Assembly: GCA_014058105.1 (NCBI GenBank)
Contig: JACGCM010001844.1
Span: forward strand, 806,001 to 870,000
Source: Kingdonia uniflora
Lineage: Eukaryota; Streptophyta; Magnoliopsida; Ranunculales; Circaeasteraceae
Direction: 5' to 3'
Length of the DNA stretch: 64,000 nt
The notes below the pieces were generated by a model that made no database searches, was not told where the DNA came from, and saw only the letters and a program-made list of their open reading frames with translations. A program made the position numbers and the translations under genes. Shown here one piece after another: positions 23,199-34,199 of the stretch (position 1 is the first letter of the stretch; each line of letters opens with the position of its first letter).

Positions 23199-25855
23199 TG
23201 TATGGATTGTATTAAAGATAAACAAACCAAACACACCAAGAAAGGTGCCACAAGAAGTACGGAGCCTTTTGAAATTATTCATACAGACATTTTATCACCT
23301 TTATGGGAGAAAGTATTTTATCACCTTTATTGATAACTTTTTACTTTATGGTTATGTTTGTTTATTAAGTGAAAAATCTCAAGCAGTGATTGTCGTTGAG
23401 CTATACATTACTAAGGTTGAAAGAAAATTTGGCAAAAAGGTAAAAGTTATTAGGTTAGATAAAGGTGGTGAATACTATGGTAGATATGAAGAATTGGGTT
23501 AGTCCCCTGGCCCATTCACCAAACTCCTAGAGAAGCTTGGTATTCTTATTCAATACATAATGCCAGGAACGCCACAGCAAAATGGTGTAGTTGAAAAGCA
23601 TAATCGTACCTTAATGGAAATGGTTAAGAGTATGATAAGTAATTCAACTTTACCCGTATCTTTGTGGATTGAAGCTCTAAAGATCGCTGCATATTTATTA
23701 AAATGGGTTCTAGTAAAGTAGTTCTGAAAACTTCATTCGAGCTTTTGACTGGAAGGAAACCTAGTTTAAGATATCTTCATGTTTGGGGATGTACAACGGA
23801 GGCTAGAATTTACAATCCACATGAAAAGAAATTGGACCTTAAAACTATCAGTGGGTACTTTATTGGTTATCCTGATAAGTCCAAAGGGTATAAATTTTAT
23901 TGTCCTACCAATAGTACGAGAATTGTTGAGACCGGTAATACAAGATTCCTTGAAAATGGTAAAATTAGTGGGAGTAGTGAATCACGAAATATGACTATTA
24001 AGGAAGTTAGGGTACAATTCCCAGTACCCATAACTATGATATCGAGCAACAACTGGGCAATCAACCACTCCATAATGAGATTGTCACCAATTAACCGATA
24101 ATAGAGGTACCACAAGTAATAACACCACTTTGATTCTAAGGGAAAAGATATTAGATATTTCGAATGACTATATAGTGTACTTACGGGAATCTGAATTTGA
24201 CATAGGGCCTAAAGAATCCAATTTCATTTTTACAAGCCATGGATAGTAATAATTTTACTAAATGAATTGATGTTATGAAAGAAGAGTTGAAATCAATAGA
24301 ACAAAATGAAGTTTAGGATCTCATTGAATTGCCAAAAAGATACAAGAAAGTTGGTTGCAAATGGGTCTTTAAGACCAAGCGTGACAGTAATGGGAATATC
24401 AAACAATGTAAAGCCTGACTTGTGGCCAAAGGTTTCACTCATAAAAAAGTTATTGATTACAAGGAGACCTTCTCACCTATATCAAAAAGGGACTCACTTA
24501 GAATTATTACGGCATTGGTGGCTCATTATGATTTAAAGTTACACCAAATGGATGTAGAAACTGTTTTTCTGAATGGGAGTTTAGATGAAGAAGTCTATAT
24601 GAATCAACCGGAAGGATTCTTCGAAGAGGGGAAAGAAAATATGGTTTGTAAGCTTAAAAAATCAATATACAGTTTTAAACAAGCTTCCCGCCAATGGTAT
24701 ATTAAGTTTCACGATACCATTATTTATTTTGGCTTTAAGGAAAACATTGTTGATCGATATATATACCTTAAGGTCAGTGGGAGTAAGTTTATATTTTTGG
24801 TTTTATATGTTGATGATATCTTACTTACTAGTAATGATCTTGGTCTGCTTCACCAGACTAAGAAGTTTCCCTCTAAGAACTCCAAAATAAAAGATTAGGT
24901 GAGGCATCTTACGTGATTGGAATCGAAATCTATCGAGGCCGAGCAGGAGGATTGTTAGGGCTATCTCAGAAAGCCTATATCAATAAAGTTTTAGAGAGAT
25001 TCGGTCTAGAGAATTGTTCAGCTAGTGATGCACCAATTCATAAAGGCGATAAATTTAGTCTTATGCAATGCCCAAAGACTGAATGGGAACGTAAATAGAT
25101 AAAAAAAAATTCATACGCATCTGATGTGGGGAGTCTAATTCATGCGCAAACTTGTACTAAACCGGACATAAGCTTTGTTGTTGGTATACTAGGTAGATAT
25201 CAAATCAATCTAGGGATGGATCATTCGGAAGCTGTAAAGAAAGTTATGAGGTACTTGCAAGGAACAAAAGATTACATGCTCACATTTAGAAGGTTTGATC
25301 ATTTAGAAGTAATCCATTACACAGACTCAGATTTTGTTGGATGCCCTAATAGTAGGAAGTCTACTTTTGGTTATGTCTTCCTAATGGCTGGAAGGGAAAT
25401 TTCATGGAAAAGTACAAAATATGATAGTATTTATTCATCTATTATAAAGGCTGAGTTTGTGGCATGCTATGAGGCCACAGATCATGGTTTATGGCTGCGG
25501 AATTTTATCTCAGGACTTGGAGTTGTCAAATCTATTTCCAAGCCATTAAGATTTTATTGTGATAATACTGTAACATTATTTTTCTCTAAGAATGATAAAT
25601 ATTCTGATGGTGCTAAGCACAAAGAGATAAAATATTTATCAGTCAAGGAGTCTGTTGAGAAACAATGAGTATTTGTATAACACATAAGCACAATGCTTAT
25701 CGCTGCAAATCCATTAACTAAGGGATTACCGCCAAAGACATTTAAGGAACATGTTCAGAGTATGGGTCTTGGGTTGATTCCATGATGTTTTTCTTTATAA
25801 TTAAGGAATTTATAGTTTGCTTGTTTTCTTTTGACATCTTAATAGGAAACTAATT

Positions 25856-26056
25856 ATGGGTCGCAGTCGAAGGAAAAAGCCAATAAAGAAAATAAGTTAC
25901 CAAGCCCCTTACTTTCTCATCGATGATGAGCGTGCCCAAAAAAATAAAAAAAATTGGAGAGAACTGGTACAATCTTTTGGAGGAGAAAGTGCTAATTTAG
26001 GAATAGGGGTACGATTGATCGATACTGTGGTCTCTCCTCCTTCTATAACCCAATAA
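25856..26056 (+). other. Unrecognised short ORF after copia-2
   Basis: A 66-residue open frame starts MGRSRRKKPIKKISYQAPYF and ends VVSPPSITQ. It has a basic amino end and no domain I recognise. It lies just past the end of copia-2 pol, where a 3' LTR would be expected. It may be a chance frame or a fragment of inserted host sequence. Confidence 0.25.
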
Positions 26057-26721
26057 TCAAACTCCTTTCAATAACAAAAACCCAATAATCACAAACCAAC
26101 GCCATAAACAGTAAATCTGGATATCACAAATCATGAATCTGAAATCTTTCTGGGAACCCTAATAAATTGAATTTCCCCAATTTCCATACACCAAATCAAC
26201 ACCAAATTTAGATTTCATATGGCTTAAATTTCCTTTGATATCAGTTCAGCTTCTCTGTAATGCTTTCCCTCTTAATGTGCACAATGAAAACAATCATACA
26301 CTACTACAGGCCCATTCACAACTCTTCAACAAAATCAAAAATTGCTACAAACCCATGGTGGTGTAAGCCTTTAGGGAGATTTGGGTATCGTTACTGAGAT
26401 CCCTAATTATCCGTGAATATCAGCCAAACCAATACCCTCTTCTCAAATCATATTTGTAAACCCTAAACTCCACAGGATTTAATAGATGATTTGGGTCTGA
26501 TAATTTGCAATGTGAGGGAGAGAGAGAGGAACCCTAAAATTTGGGGAGTGATGGAGAGAGATAGACTTGGTAGAGATAAAAGAATTTGTATTTTGATTTA
26601 TCTCTTCTGGAACAGTAATCAACGTCAAGTACTAAAAAAATAAAACCATTAAAGTACAGAAAAAACTTTTGAGAGCAATTATTTAATAAAAGTAATTTGT
26701 ATCCTAGCGACTAATTCCAAT
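26057..26721. other. Non-coding stretch before the copia-1 5' LTR
   Basis: No gene is seen. Repeated AACCCTAA-like phrases and a GAGAGAGAGAG tract near 26520 are gene-leader-like in composition. Directly left of the LTR the minus strand reads TTGGAATTAGTCGC, a possible decayed form of the usual copia primer-binding site (TGGTATCAGAGC). Confidence 0.4.
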
Positions 26722-27090
26722 TGTAGAAAAATTATACAATTACTATGATTAATAATAGGTTATGGAAAATAGATTATAGTAACTCCTGCTCTTGTAAAAT
26801 CCTCTGTTCTTGAGTGGAGTCTTCCCTTAGATTGGTTGCAGACCTTAATGGGATGGTTTTCTGTGTTGTAGCCTCCAAGAGGGACTTCCCCTCTATTTAA
26901 CATGATAGGGTTTGAGTGGTCTTCCCATTATACCCTCAAGCCCTAATAAAGAGTAACACTAGTCTCACCAACCTTAACTTGGTGTAATAATTGGGCACAA
27001 CCAATAACTCATATATGACCTATTAACATGTGTACTCGTGAACCGGAAGATAAATATTGAGTAGCGCCGGTATAGATGGAAAATCCGACG
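26722..27090 (-). repeat. 5' LTR of copia-1
   Basis: A direct repeat of 15531-15915. Shared blocks include TTCTTGAGTGGAGTCTTCCC, GCCTCCAAGAGGGACTTCCC and TATAGATGGAAAATCC. The outer terminal dinucleotide appears decayed (GACG in place of AACA on the plus strand). Confidence 0.75.
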
Positions 27091-27299
27091 CATAATGCTT
27101 GAAATTCATAAATGAAGGATATTAAATGAAGTTAAGTTTCCCTCAATTAAACTCTTGAGGGAGCAATCAGATTAAATGGCAAGAAAAAAGTATGTCTTAA
27201 AGTCATGGGTAGTCATTATTCAATCTTAACACATGTTAATGATAGCAAATGGCTACGTGCTAATGATGGAGTTACAAAGTCTAGTAATAAATTTTTTGT

Positions 27300-29345
27300 G
27301 TCATTTTTTTATTTTTATTTTTTTGCGCAAATTGTGATTTTATTTATGTAGATAAGAAAAAAACATGAGGGGGGCTTAAAGCCTGACCTCCGAACAGTAC
27401 ATTTGCATCAGTGTCTAATAGCAGCAACCCCTAATTTTTAAAGAAAATAGAAGGCTCTTATATGTTTAGGTAGCGCAGCAGCCGACCAGAAGAGGAGGTT
27501 CTCTTGTGCACTTCCCAACTTGGAGAGACCATCAGCGGACCCATTTCCTTCTCTGTACATATGCACCATGGTGATTTGTAGCTCCTAACTGATTTAGAGG
27601 ACCATCTTCCAGATGGCTTAAAACTTGCTAGGGCAGAGTCTTGTCTACTTGAACCAGTTAACTATGACCTCAGCATCCATCTCAACCACTAGTGAAAACA
27701 AGTGATTCTCCTTGCAAAGTTGGAGGCCATGCAGGAGCCCATATAGTTCAGTTGTTATGTTAGTGTCGTTTCATAGTGCTACACTGTAACCGAGTTTCAT
27801 TCCTCCCTGTGAATCATGAATAATACCTCCAGCCCCAGAGAGACCATTAGACATAGAGGATCCATCAGTGTTCAATTTAAACCACCCTTGCGATGGTGTT
27901 GGCCATTTGACCCATGTACTTGCTTTGCGATATATTCGAAGCTTGTGCACTCATAGTACCTGAAGAGACAAAGTATCTCCGTTGTTACAGCCGTGAGTTA
28001 CTGAAATTTTGATCATGAGATCTTGAAACCAACAGAATGTTTTGATGATAATTGCTTGTGCATTCATGAGCACGTCGTCGAATCGATGCTTGCAACTTGA
28101 GTTCCATAGTTCCCAACTTATTATGGCTGGAAGTACTCCCTTAATAATGCCCATTTGTGTACTCCTGGTTGCTGCTAGTATCCAAACCCCTTGCTGAGCC
28201 CAAAAACTTTCAATTAGAACGTTGCGAATGCCATATGCCATTGCAAAAAATTGCCAAACTTGTTGTGCGATCTCTCCGTTTATGAGTAAATGGTTTAAAG
28301 TTTTGATGTTACCCGAGCGACAACAGTTGCATTTGGATATAAATGGTATCCGGTGCTGAAGGAGAGCATCTACCGTGATGACATTATTCCATATTTTCTA
28401 GTTGAAGACCGAAATTTTGGTAGGGAGAATTTTGAACCAAATCCAGCCCATACGGCATTGTACTTCTGTAGTCCCTCTCCAGAATTGACATGCTAATTTT
28501 ACCGTAAAGCTACAACTTTCAAAAGGACCCCATAGCGGCGTGTCATGGCCCTCACTGATGAAGAACTTGTTGACGAGTGTGGTCTTCCATTACGCAGGCA
28601 GTTCGTGTTGCAGACAGTTCCAGTTCCTGTTCGATCCATTCTCGATAATGTCTTTCACCATGACTTTTTGTGTACAGTCGATGTTCAGCAGGTCGGCGAG
28701 GTTGCCTTCCCCGGTCCAATCGTCCAACCAGAAATTATAATTACCTATTCCCAAACACCAAACTGTATTGGCTTGCACTGTTGTGATCAAGTTTCGAATA
28801 CTTTTTCACAGTGAAGAGGTGTTTGATCAAAGCCCAGAGAAGTCATCCTGTATTGTGTATTTTCCTTTTAGAAAATGAGTCTAGAGTATGTCGGTATATA
28901 GCACATTCCAACATTTCTTAAGCTGGAAAATATATTTGATATCGCCGAGTTTTTGGATGCCAAGTCCGCCTTCTGCTTTGGGTAGACATATTTCATCCCA
29001 TAAAACCCAGTGACGTTTGTTTTTACCTTCAAACTTTCCCCAAAAGAAATTGGTGAACATGCTCTCCAGTTTTTGAATGACCGATTTCGAGACGTTGATA
29101 CATACGAGGAGGTATATCGGCATGGAATTCAAGACATGGTTAATCAGAATGCGTTTGTCCCCATGAGATAGGAGCTTTCCATGCCATCCTTCAACCCGTT
29201 GTTGTATCTTCATGAGGAGCATTTCAAAGTGAGAGTGTCGAACCTTGCCATAGCTGATGGGCGCCACCAAATAGATCATAGGAAATAGCTTGTGTTGAAA
29301 ACCACTCATGGTTTGTATGATTTGTTGCTGAGCATATAAGTTAAA
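27300..29345 (-). pseudogene. 5'-truncated plant LINE (copy 1)
   Basis: A non-LTR retrotransposon fragment read on the minus strand. It covers the RT thumb region (QQQIIQTMSGFQHKLFPMIY, then SHFEMLLMKIQQRVEGWHGK and VLNSMPIYLLVCINVSKS, 29399-28881), a reverse-transcriptase zinc-binding region (HLLINGEIAQQVW type, near 28280) and an RNase H-like domain with DGSS and VVEMDA motifs near 27850-27660. The 3' end at about 27300 carries an A-rich tail (T-rich on the plus strand). The endonuclease and catalytic RT parts are absent, as expected after incomplete reverse transcription. Frameshifts near 28800-28500 and elsewhere make it dead. Copy 2 lies at 39195-41169 in inverse orientation. Confidence 0.85.
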
Positions 29346-29699
29346 TTCCATATGTGGAAGACAAACTATAAATGCATTGTTTATATAGATATAAATCATA
29401 CCTTATATTTGAAATTGAGTCAAACAATCAAGAGTATAATGTTTCATGGAGTAATATTTCAGAAATAGTTCTAGTAATTAGGCTCAATTGCTCTGAATAA
29501 TTCTAAGGGCTTTTTAAAAGTTCAATCAATAAACAAACCCACTAAAACTCAAAGAGACATTATCAAAGCTTAGAATTATCAATTACAACACATCTAATCT
29601 AATTTTCATTCCCTTACCGCTTCCCGACTTGAGCCACTTTTATCACTCGTACTATTCTATTGTTGAAAGATGACATTACTTTGTAATAAAAAAATCAAA

Positions 29700-30078
29700 G
29701 ATGACATGTCTAAACTTCACCTTGATGCTTCAGTTTATGCTGACACTGAAGTAAAAGCTTATGGTAGAGGTATTCAATGGAATAATTCGGTGGCCAATTT
29801 ATAAAGATCATGTTGATTGCTTCACTCTCCTCCAAGGAATTCAAATTTGCCTTCTTCAAGCCTTACCTTCACTTGACATTGACGTTGACTCGTTAGTTGC
29901 GATAGTGCTCCCACAAACTACCCGCGAAGCGTATTTCAATATTTCTTTCATTAGTAAAAAGGCGATATTGCTAAATTGCCAAACATTATTGCATAGAAAC
30001 TATTCTCCTTATATATCTTCCTACATGGACGTTAGGATGCTCTTCAACGATGGCCCTCTCATACTTTTGATGTGGTAA
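29700..30078 (+). pseudogene. RNase H-like fragment
   Basis: The plus strand reads KLHLDASVYADTEVKAYGRG, and in another frame FNGIIRWPIYKDHVDCFTLL followed by QGIQICLLQALPSLDIDVDS (29761-30078). The pattern of an amino-terminal Asp, a Gly-Ile-Ile strand, an 'LLQGIQICL' helix and a later VDS matches the RNase H-like domain of plant LINEs and related host proteins. The second acidic residue (Glu) seems replaced in VDCF. It does not overlap the LINE to its left and differs from it in sequence, so it is a separate insertion. A frameshift divides it. Confidence 0.45.
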
Positions 30079-30751
30079 ATTTCTTTCATGCTAACATGTT
30101 AACCAAAATCTATTCCCTTTTCGAGTTGCTTAGTTGTGTTTTCTTAAGCTACTTAAATATGACAGTACATGACTGTAAATTTATAGTTTCTTTAATGTAC
30201 AAGATAGAAAATTATACATATATGACCATAATTTTTAGCATTCACAAATATGCCAATTTCTAGAAACATAGAAATTAAAAGTAGATAATAATATGCATAA
30301 GTTGTTGCAGACCTAGGGTAAACTTTGTTAATGCTTTACATCAATTGCACTACTTTGTTTTCCGCAAGTTATTCATCTAGAAATAAATACAACATATTTT
30401 TCTTCAATTAAAGATGAGTAAAATATTTTAAACCCCGGGAAATTCCACAGAACGTAGAAATTCAATAATTGATCGAAGAGACAATGCTCGAAATCCTTAT
30501 GTTACTTATCTCAGTGATCTTATAAATAAGGATGATAAACATGGTGTTCATGGATAAGAAAAGACACTCACACTCTTTAACATGTCATATCTCGTAGCAA
30601 TCATTTATGCAAAATACAACATAGTAGTATACGATGATTAAGTAATATACTCAATAGATATTCTAATTTTCTTTTGACTTTGTGCAGTAGCTATATTGAT
30701 GTATATCAGATTGCATAAGTTATTTCACCCAGAAAAACCAAAGAAAAACAC
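30079..30751. other. Gene-free stretch
   Basis: AT-rich sequence with no supported ORF, repeat or element end. Confidence 0.5.
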
Positions 30752-31018
30752 ATGAACACAATGGTTGATGAGTGGGCAATTAAAGATGCAAACTCATCCC
30801 CACTTCCATGCCAAAAATCATCTCGGTTAGCCAAACCAGATTGCTATAATTTCCAGAATTATAATTGGAGTTTCACCAATGACGAATGTAGATTTTCAAG
30901 AGCACAAAGTAATCTTAGGCTTATGAATTCCAGTCCCTTTAGAGCTCTCAAAGCTCATAAAGTACTCAGGCTTACTTACCCTGACTCGGAACTAAACCAA
31001 AAGAAAGAAAACACCTAG
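30752..31018 (+). other. Unrecognised 88-residue ORF
   Basis: The frame opens MNTMVDEWAIKDANSSPLPC and includes a Ser/Asn-rich stretch (SSRLAKPDCYNFQNYNWSFT) and a basic end (ALKAHKVLRLTYPD). It contains four cysteines but no motif I know. It ends about 200 bp before the 5' LTR of element B. It may be a host gene remnant at the insertion site or a chance frame. There is no supporting paralogue in the window. Confidence 0.25.
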
Positions 31019-31214
31019 ATAAAGAAAATCATAGCTAAAATTTAGCTAAAATAACAACACTACAACTTCAAATAAACCGGAACTGAGATCACATAGTTGC
31101 TTTTAACTCAAAATCTCTTCAAATTTCAGTGATAAAGCAGTATGAAAATTCACCTGCAATGCTAGAGAATACAACCAAATTCTCAATTATTATGAGAAAT
31201 TAAAGCACAAAAGA

Positions 31215-31764
31215 TCAAACCTTTAGAGACCTGTCTCTCGAGCTACCATCACAGCAAACTACCATAATGTCAGGCTCACGCAAAACTTGAAGGACATGCA
31301 CCTTAATGATTTTGACACCAATCTCATGAACTAGAAGATGAGGTGGCTCAACCCTTCAAAGAACAAAGAAGAATAAGTCAAAGACTCCTGCCCCATGAAT
31401 GGAAAGTTACAGGAACGGCCTCCGAAAGCTCTACCACTCTTTATCCAAATCCAGGAGAACGTGTTGCTGCCCATGAGCTAAATAGGAGATCTATTAATAG
31501 GGAATGGATGATAAAAAATGAATATAAGTTTTAGGAGATTGAAAATACCTAATCAGTCTAATTCCAGAGCATTAACCATTATAACTTGTAATATCCTAGC
31601 AATAAAGAAATTATAAATCCTTGAAGCTGAGGTCATGGTTTTTCACTATTGAAAGTTTTCCACTCACAATTTGTGTTACTTTCTATTACTTATTTACATT
31701 TGTTTGTGTTTCAGGTACATTTGGTGTAAAAGACTAATTCGAGCTACAAATTTGGGTCCATACA
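31215..31764 (+). repeat. 5' LTR of element B
   Basis: It matches 44734-45263 along its length. Shared blocks are CTCGAGCTACCATCACAG, GAACAAAGAA, AATAAGTCAAAGAC and GGTGTAA followed by GACTAATT or AACTAATT. It ends CCATACA. The left boundary is approximate because the start has decayed; clear homology begins at 31222. Confidence 0.8.
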
Positions 31765-31785
31765 TTTGGTGCCGTCTGTGGGAAT
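31765..31785 (+). other. Primer-binding site of element B
   Basis: TTTGGTGCCGTCTGTGGGAA directly follows the LTR. A TGGNGCCGTCTGTGGGA-type site is common after the 5' LTR in plant Ty3/gypsy elements of this group. I do not assign the tRNA. Confidence 0.7.
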
Positions 31786-31845
31786 CGAAACATACCAAGA
31801 AATCTTAAGACCAATAGGTACTCAAATATCATCAATGACAATCAT

Positions 31846-33130
31846 GGTGAATGCCAAATGGGTAGCTTCAGCAATTCAACTGGAAGTCAAGTCGGCAGAA
31901 TCGGACCAATTGGCAGAATTAAGGGCAAACCTTAATGCAAAAATGATGAAACGAGATGATATCAAGCGCCAGTTGATTCAAGATTGAGAACATCACAGTA
32001 AAGAGCTAGAGAAAGAATGAAAAGCCCGACAGTTGGAATCTAACCGACATAAAGAATAGATGACCACTCTGTAGGACGTTTTAAAAGTGTTACAAGACAA
32101 TTAACAGTGCTTAGCTCCCAGGGACAAAGAAACCGCTCATTCCAAAATATTAGTACGTGATAGACTATGACCTTAAGGAGCTGTAAGTGGAGGAACAGCC
32201 AAGCAACCACGTAACAATTCATAGGAACCTGAAGCCTCAATCCCTCTAATACGAGACGATCTGCATTAAGTTAGTAGAGGATGCCGACACTCAAAACATC
32301 AAGAAGAGGACCCGCGACCTCCAGCTAAGGTACAAGTTAGGGAAAGATTGAGCGAGGGAAGTGGCAACCATAACCCAAAACTAGCTCAGCAATCTATTCT
32401 AGCACCATGTTGACACGTAACACAAGAACACATAGATCAATGAATCTGAGAGATGCTAGAAGCACAAAGTCCCTACAACAAAGATGAGTTGAAAAAATTC
32501 CAGGGAAGTTTGATTGCTAAAGAATTAATTGAAAGAGAAGTTCCAACATGATTCCACACTCTAAAAATCCACAAGTACAAAGGCACCGATGTAGGAGAAC
32601 ACATCCAACAGTTCCACGGTTCATTGGGATTGTATTCAAACTTAAATTACATACTTTGTCGATTGTTCGCGGCATGCCTTTAAGGAAAACTACTTTGATA
32701 GTTCCACTCTCTATCTGAAGATTCAATATGTACATTTGACCAGTTATAAAAACTCTTTAGGAAGACTTGTGCTCATAACAAAGATAAGAACGAGAATTTG
32801 TACACTCTCATCAGTCTCAAACAAACCCAGGGAGAGAAGCTCAAAGTTTTCACTAAGAAATATATCGAACTGGCCAGAAAGGTAGATAACTTAGATCAAA
32901 AAACTATTGTATCAACCTTCACCAACGCTCTATAGATCAAATGCAGAGCCAAAAAGCATTTGTTTTTAAACAAACCCGCTACCTCAGAAGAAATGATTAA
33001 AAAAGTAAATGAATATATCGATCCAGAAATAATGATGGCCAAAATATAGATAGGAACAATGATCGAAGAAATGTTTAACGAGGTGATTATAAGTGAGCTA
33101 AAATAGAGGAAGGAAAGACATGAAAGGAAA
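31846..33130 (+). pseudogene. Gag of element B
   Basis: This is the structural protein of the retrotransposon particle. The first part (VNAKWVASAIQLEVKSAESD) is a coiled-coil-like head. The retrotransposon gag domain is visible at about 32540-33050: HKYKGTDVGEHIQQFHGSLG, then NENLYTLISLKQTQGEKLKV, FTKKYIELARKVDNLDQKTI and a helix ATSEEMIKKVNEYIDPEIMM. At least ten stops or frame changes interrupt it. A zinc knuckle is not clear; a decayed segment around 33250-33300 (CMYYKVKYHDTNRCYT) may be a remnant. Protease follows. Confidence 0.75.
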
Positions 33131-33465
33131 GCTTAATACTGAATCCAGTCCTTCCAAAGTTAAATGTTAAGCTCTCAAAAATTTACCCAACACTGATGAA
33201 AGAAAAATTCTTTCACAACGCTCAACATCTAAAACCAATTGAAGGCAAATCTTACTGTATGTACTACAAAGTAAAATATCATGACACTAACAGATGTTAC
33301 ACTGTATAGAGACCGATGGAATACATCTTAAAAGACAGAAGGATGCACGAATACATTATCGATGTAAAAGGATACAAGAATGGAAGCTGCAAGAAGGAGA
33401 TCGATATCATTCAAGTTGAAGGAAAACCTGAGGAAAAATACTTATATTACCTCTAGATCAATCAC

Positions 33466-34084
33466 ATGATTGAGATACATCAAATCAACAGTTCGATCAA
33501 GTTCAAGAGAAGGAGATTGACACTTTGCTATGATCTCATAGTATTGGAAAAAGAGGCAAAATTGCTACCTGAATCAAGCCAAAGGCGAACTAGTTTATCG
33601 TTCGAAGATTGTGATGTAGGGCATGTGAAGTTCCCACATTGCGATGCGTTGGCCATCATACTGAAGATGAAAAACTTTGTCATGCACACTATGATGGTGG
33701 ATACAGGAAGCACTATCAAAGTCCTTTCTCAGAGTTTAATAGATTAGATGGGGCTTACAGATAAGGTAGAGATAATCAACATGGATATCAGCAGATTCAA
33801 CAGATCCAAGGAAGAGGGGGTGGGAAAAATTATTCTACCTATAACAACTAGATCCATAACCCTCGACGATACTTTTTATTTAATCAACAAAAAATCTAGA
33901 TACTTAAATATCGTTGGGCACTACTGGATGCATAACATGAAAGTAATACCTTCCACGTACCACCAAGCACTTCATTTCAAATGGAATGAAAGAATATATA
34001 AAATCAAAGGAAGTCATAAACTTGCTCGTGCTTGTAAGAATACAGTATTAAACATAATTGGCACGTCAAAGGAATTTGCTTTAT
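33466..34084 (+). pseudogene. Aspartic protease region of element B
   Basis: The first frame (33466-33747) holds FEDCDVGHVKFPHCDALAI and the active-site stretch MMVDTGSTIKVLSQS, with the catalytic DTG-type triad (DTG) kept. One stop separates it from 33748-34084, which continues MGLTDKVEIINMDISRFNRS, then ITTRSITLDDTFYLINKKSR and the flap-end helix MHNMKVIPSTYHQALHFKW. The layout matches the protease of Tat/Athila-type polyproteins. A single in-frame TAG (33745) is the only break, so this is the best preserved part of the element B polyprotein. Confidence 0.8.
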
Positions 34085-34199
34085 AGCAATTACATAAAGT
34101 TGATCACGCCGAAGATCAACCTCCTACAGTCTAACCCACAATGTGCATTGAGATTGACGGACAAGATAGAGGAACATTTATTGGCGCAAGGCTTAATTA

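Larger units (their letters stand above)
21826..25784 (+). pseudogene. Copia-2 gag-pol remains
   Basis: A Ty1/copia polyprotein on the plus strand. Gag spans 21826-22455. The zinc knuckle (CYFCKKMGYVKKDC, about 22518) has Tyr in place of the metal-binding His. The protease site reads WWINSSAIVHVSN, so the catalytic Asp-Ser-Gly is lost. Pre-integrase LWHRRLGHIS and integrase (RLDKGGEYYG, PGTPQQNGVVEKHNRT) follow, with a GT-repeat insertion at 23168. RT (24422-24898) keeps HQMDVETVFLNG and YVDDILL. RNase H (25126-25668) holds TDSDFVGCPNSRKST. The polyprotein ends in LTKGLPPKTFKEHVQSMGLG at 25784. Gag also has a roughly 50-bp duplication. Several frameshifts and stops make it inactive. RT and RNase H are the best-kept parts. 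Confidence 0.9.
15531..27090 (-). mobile_element. Copia-1, a Ty1/copia element on the minus strand with an interrupted interior
   Basis: A pair of directly repeated LTRs (15531-15915 and 26722-27090) bounds 11.6 kb. The LTR ends, the purine tract and the gag-pol remains at 16095-19607 all read on the minus strand. The flanking 5-mers are CACAA (15526-15530) and CATAA (27091-27095), a near-match consistent with a target-site duplication. The interior is about 6 kb longer than a typical copia because copia-2 lies inside it in the opposite direction. Ownership of 25850-26721 is uncertain. Confidence 0.6.

Noticed and set aside
26722..27090. Solo LTR independent of copia-1
   Set aside because: A near-matching 5-mer flanks the outer ends of the LTR pair and a decayed primer-binding-like site lies inside, so a paired LTR is favoured, though not proven.
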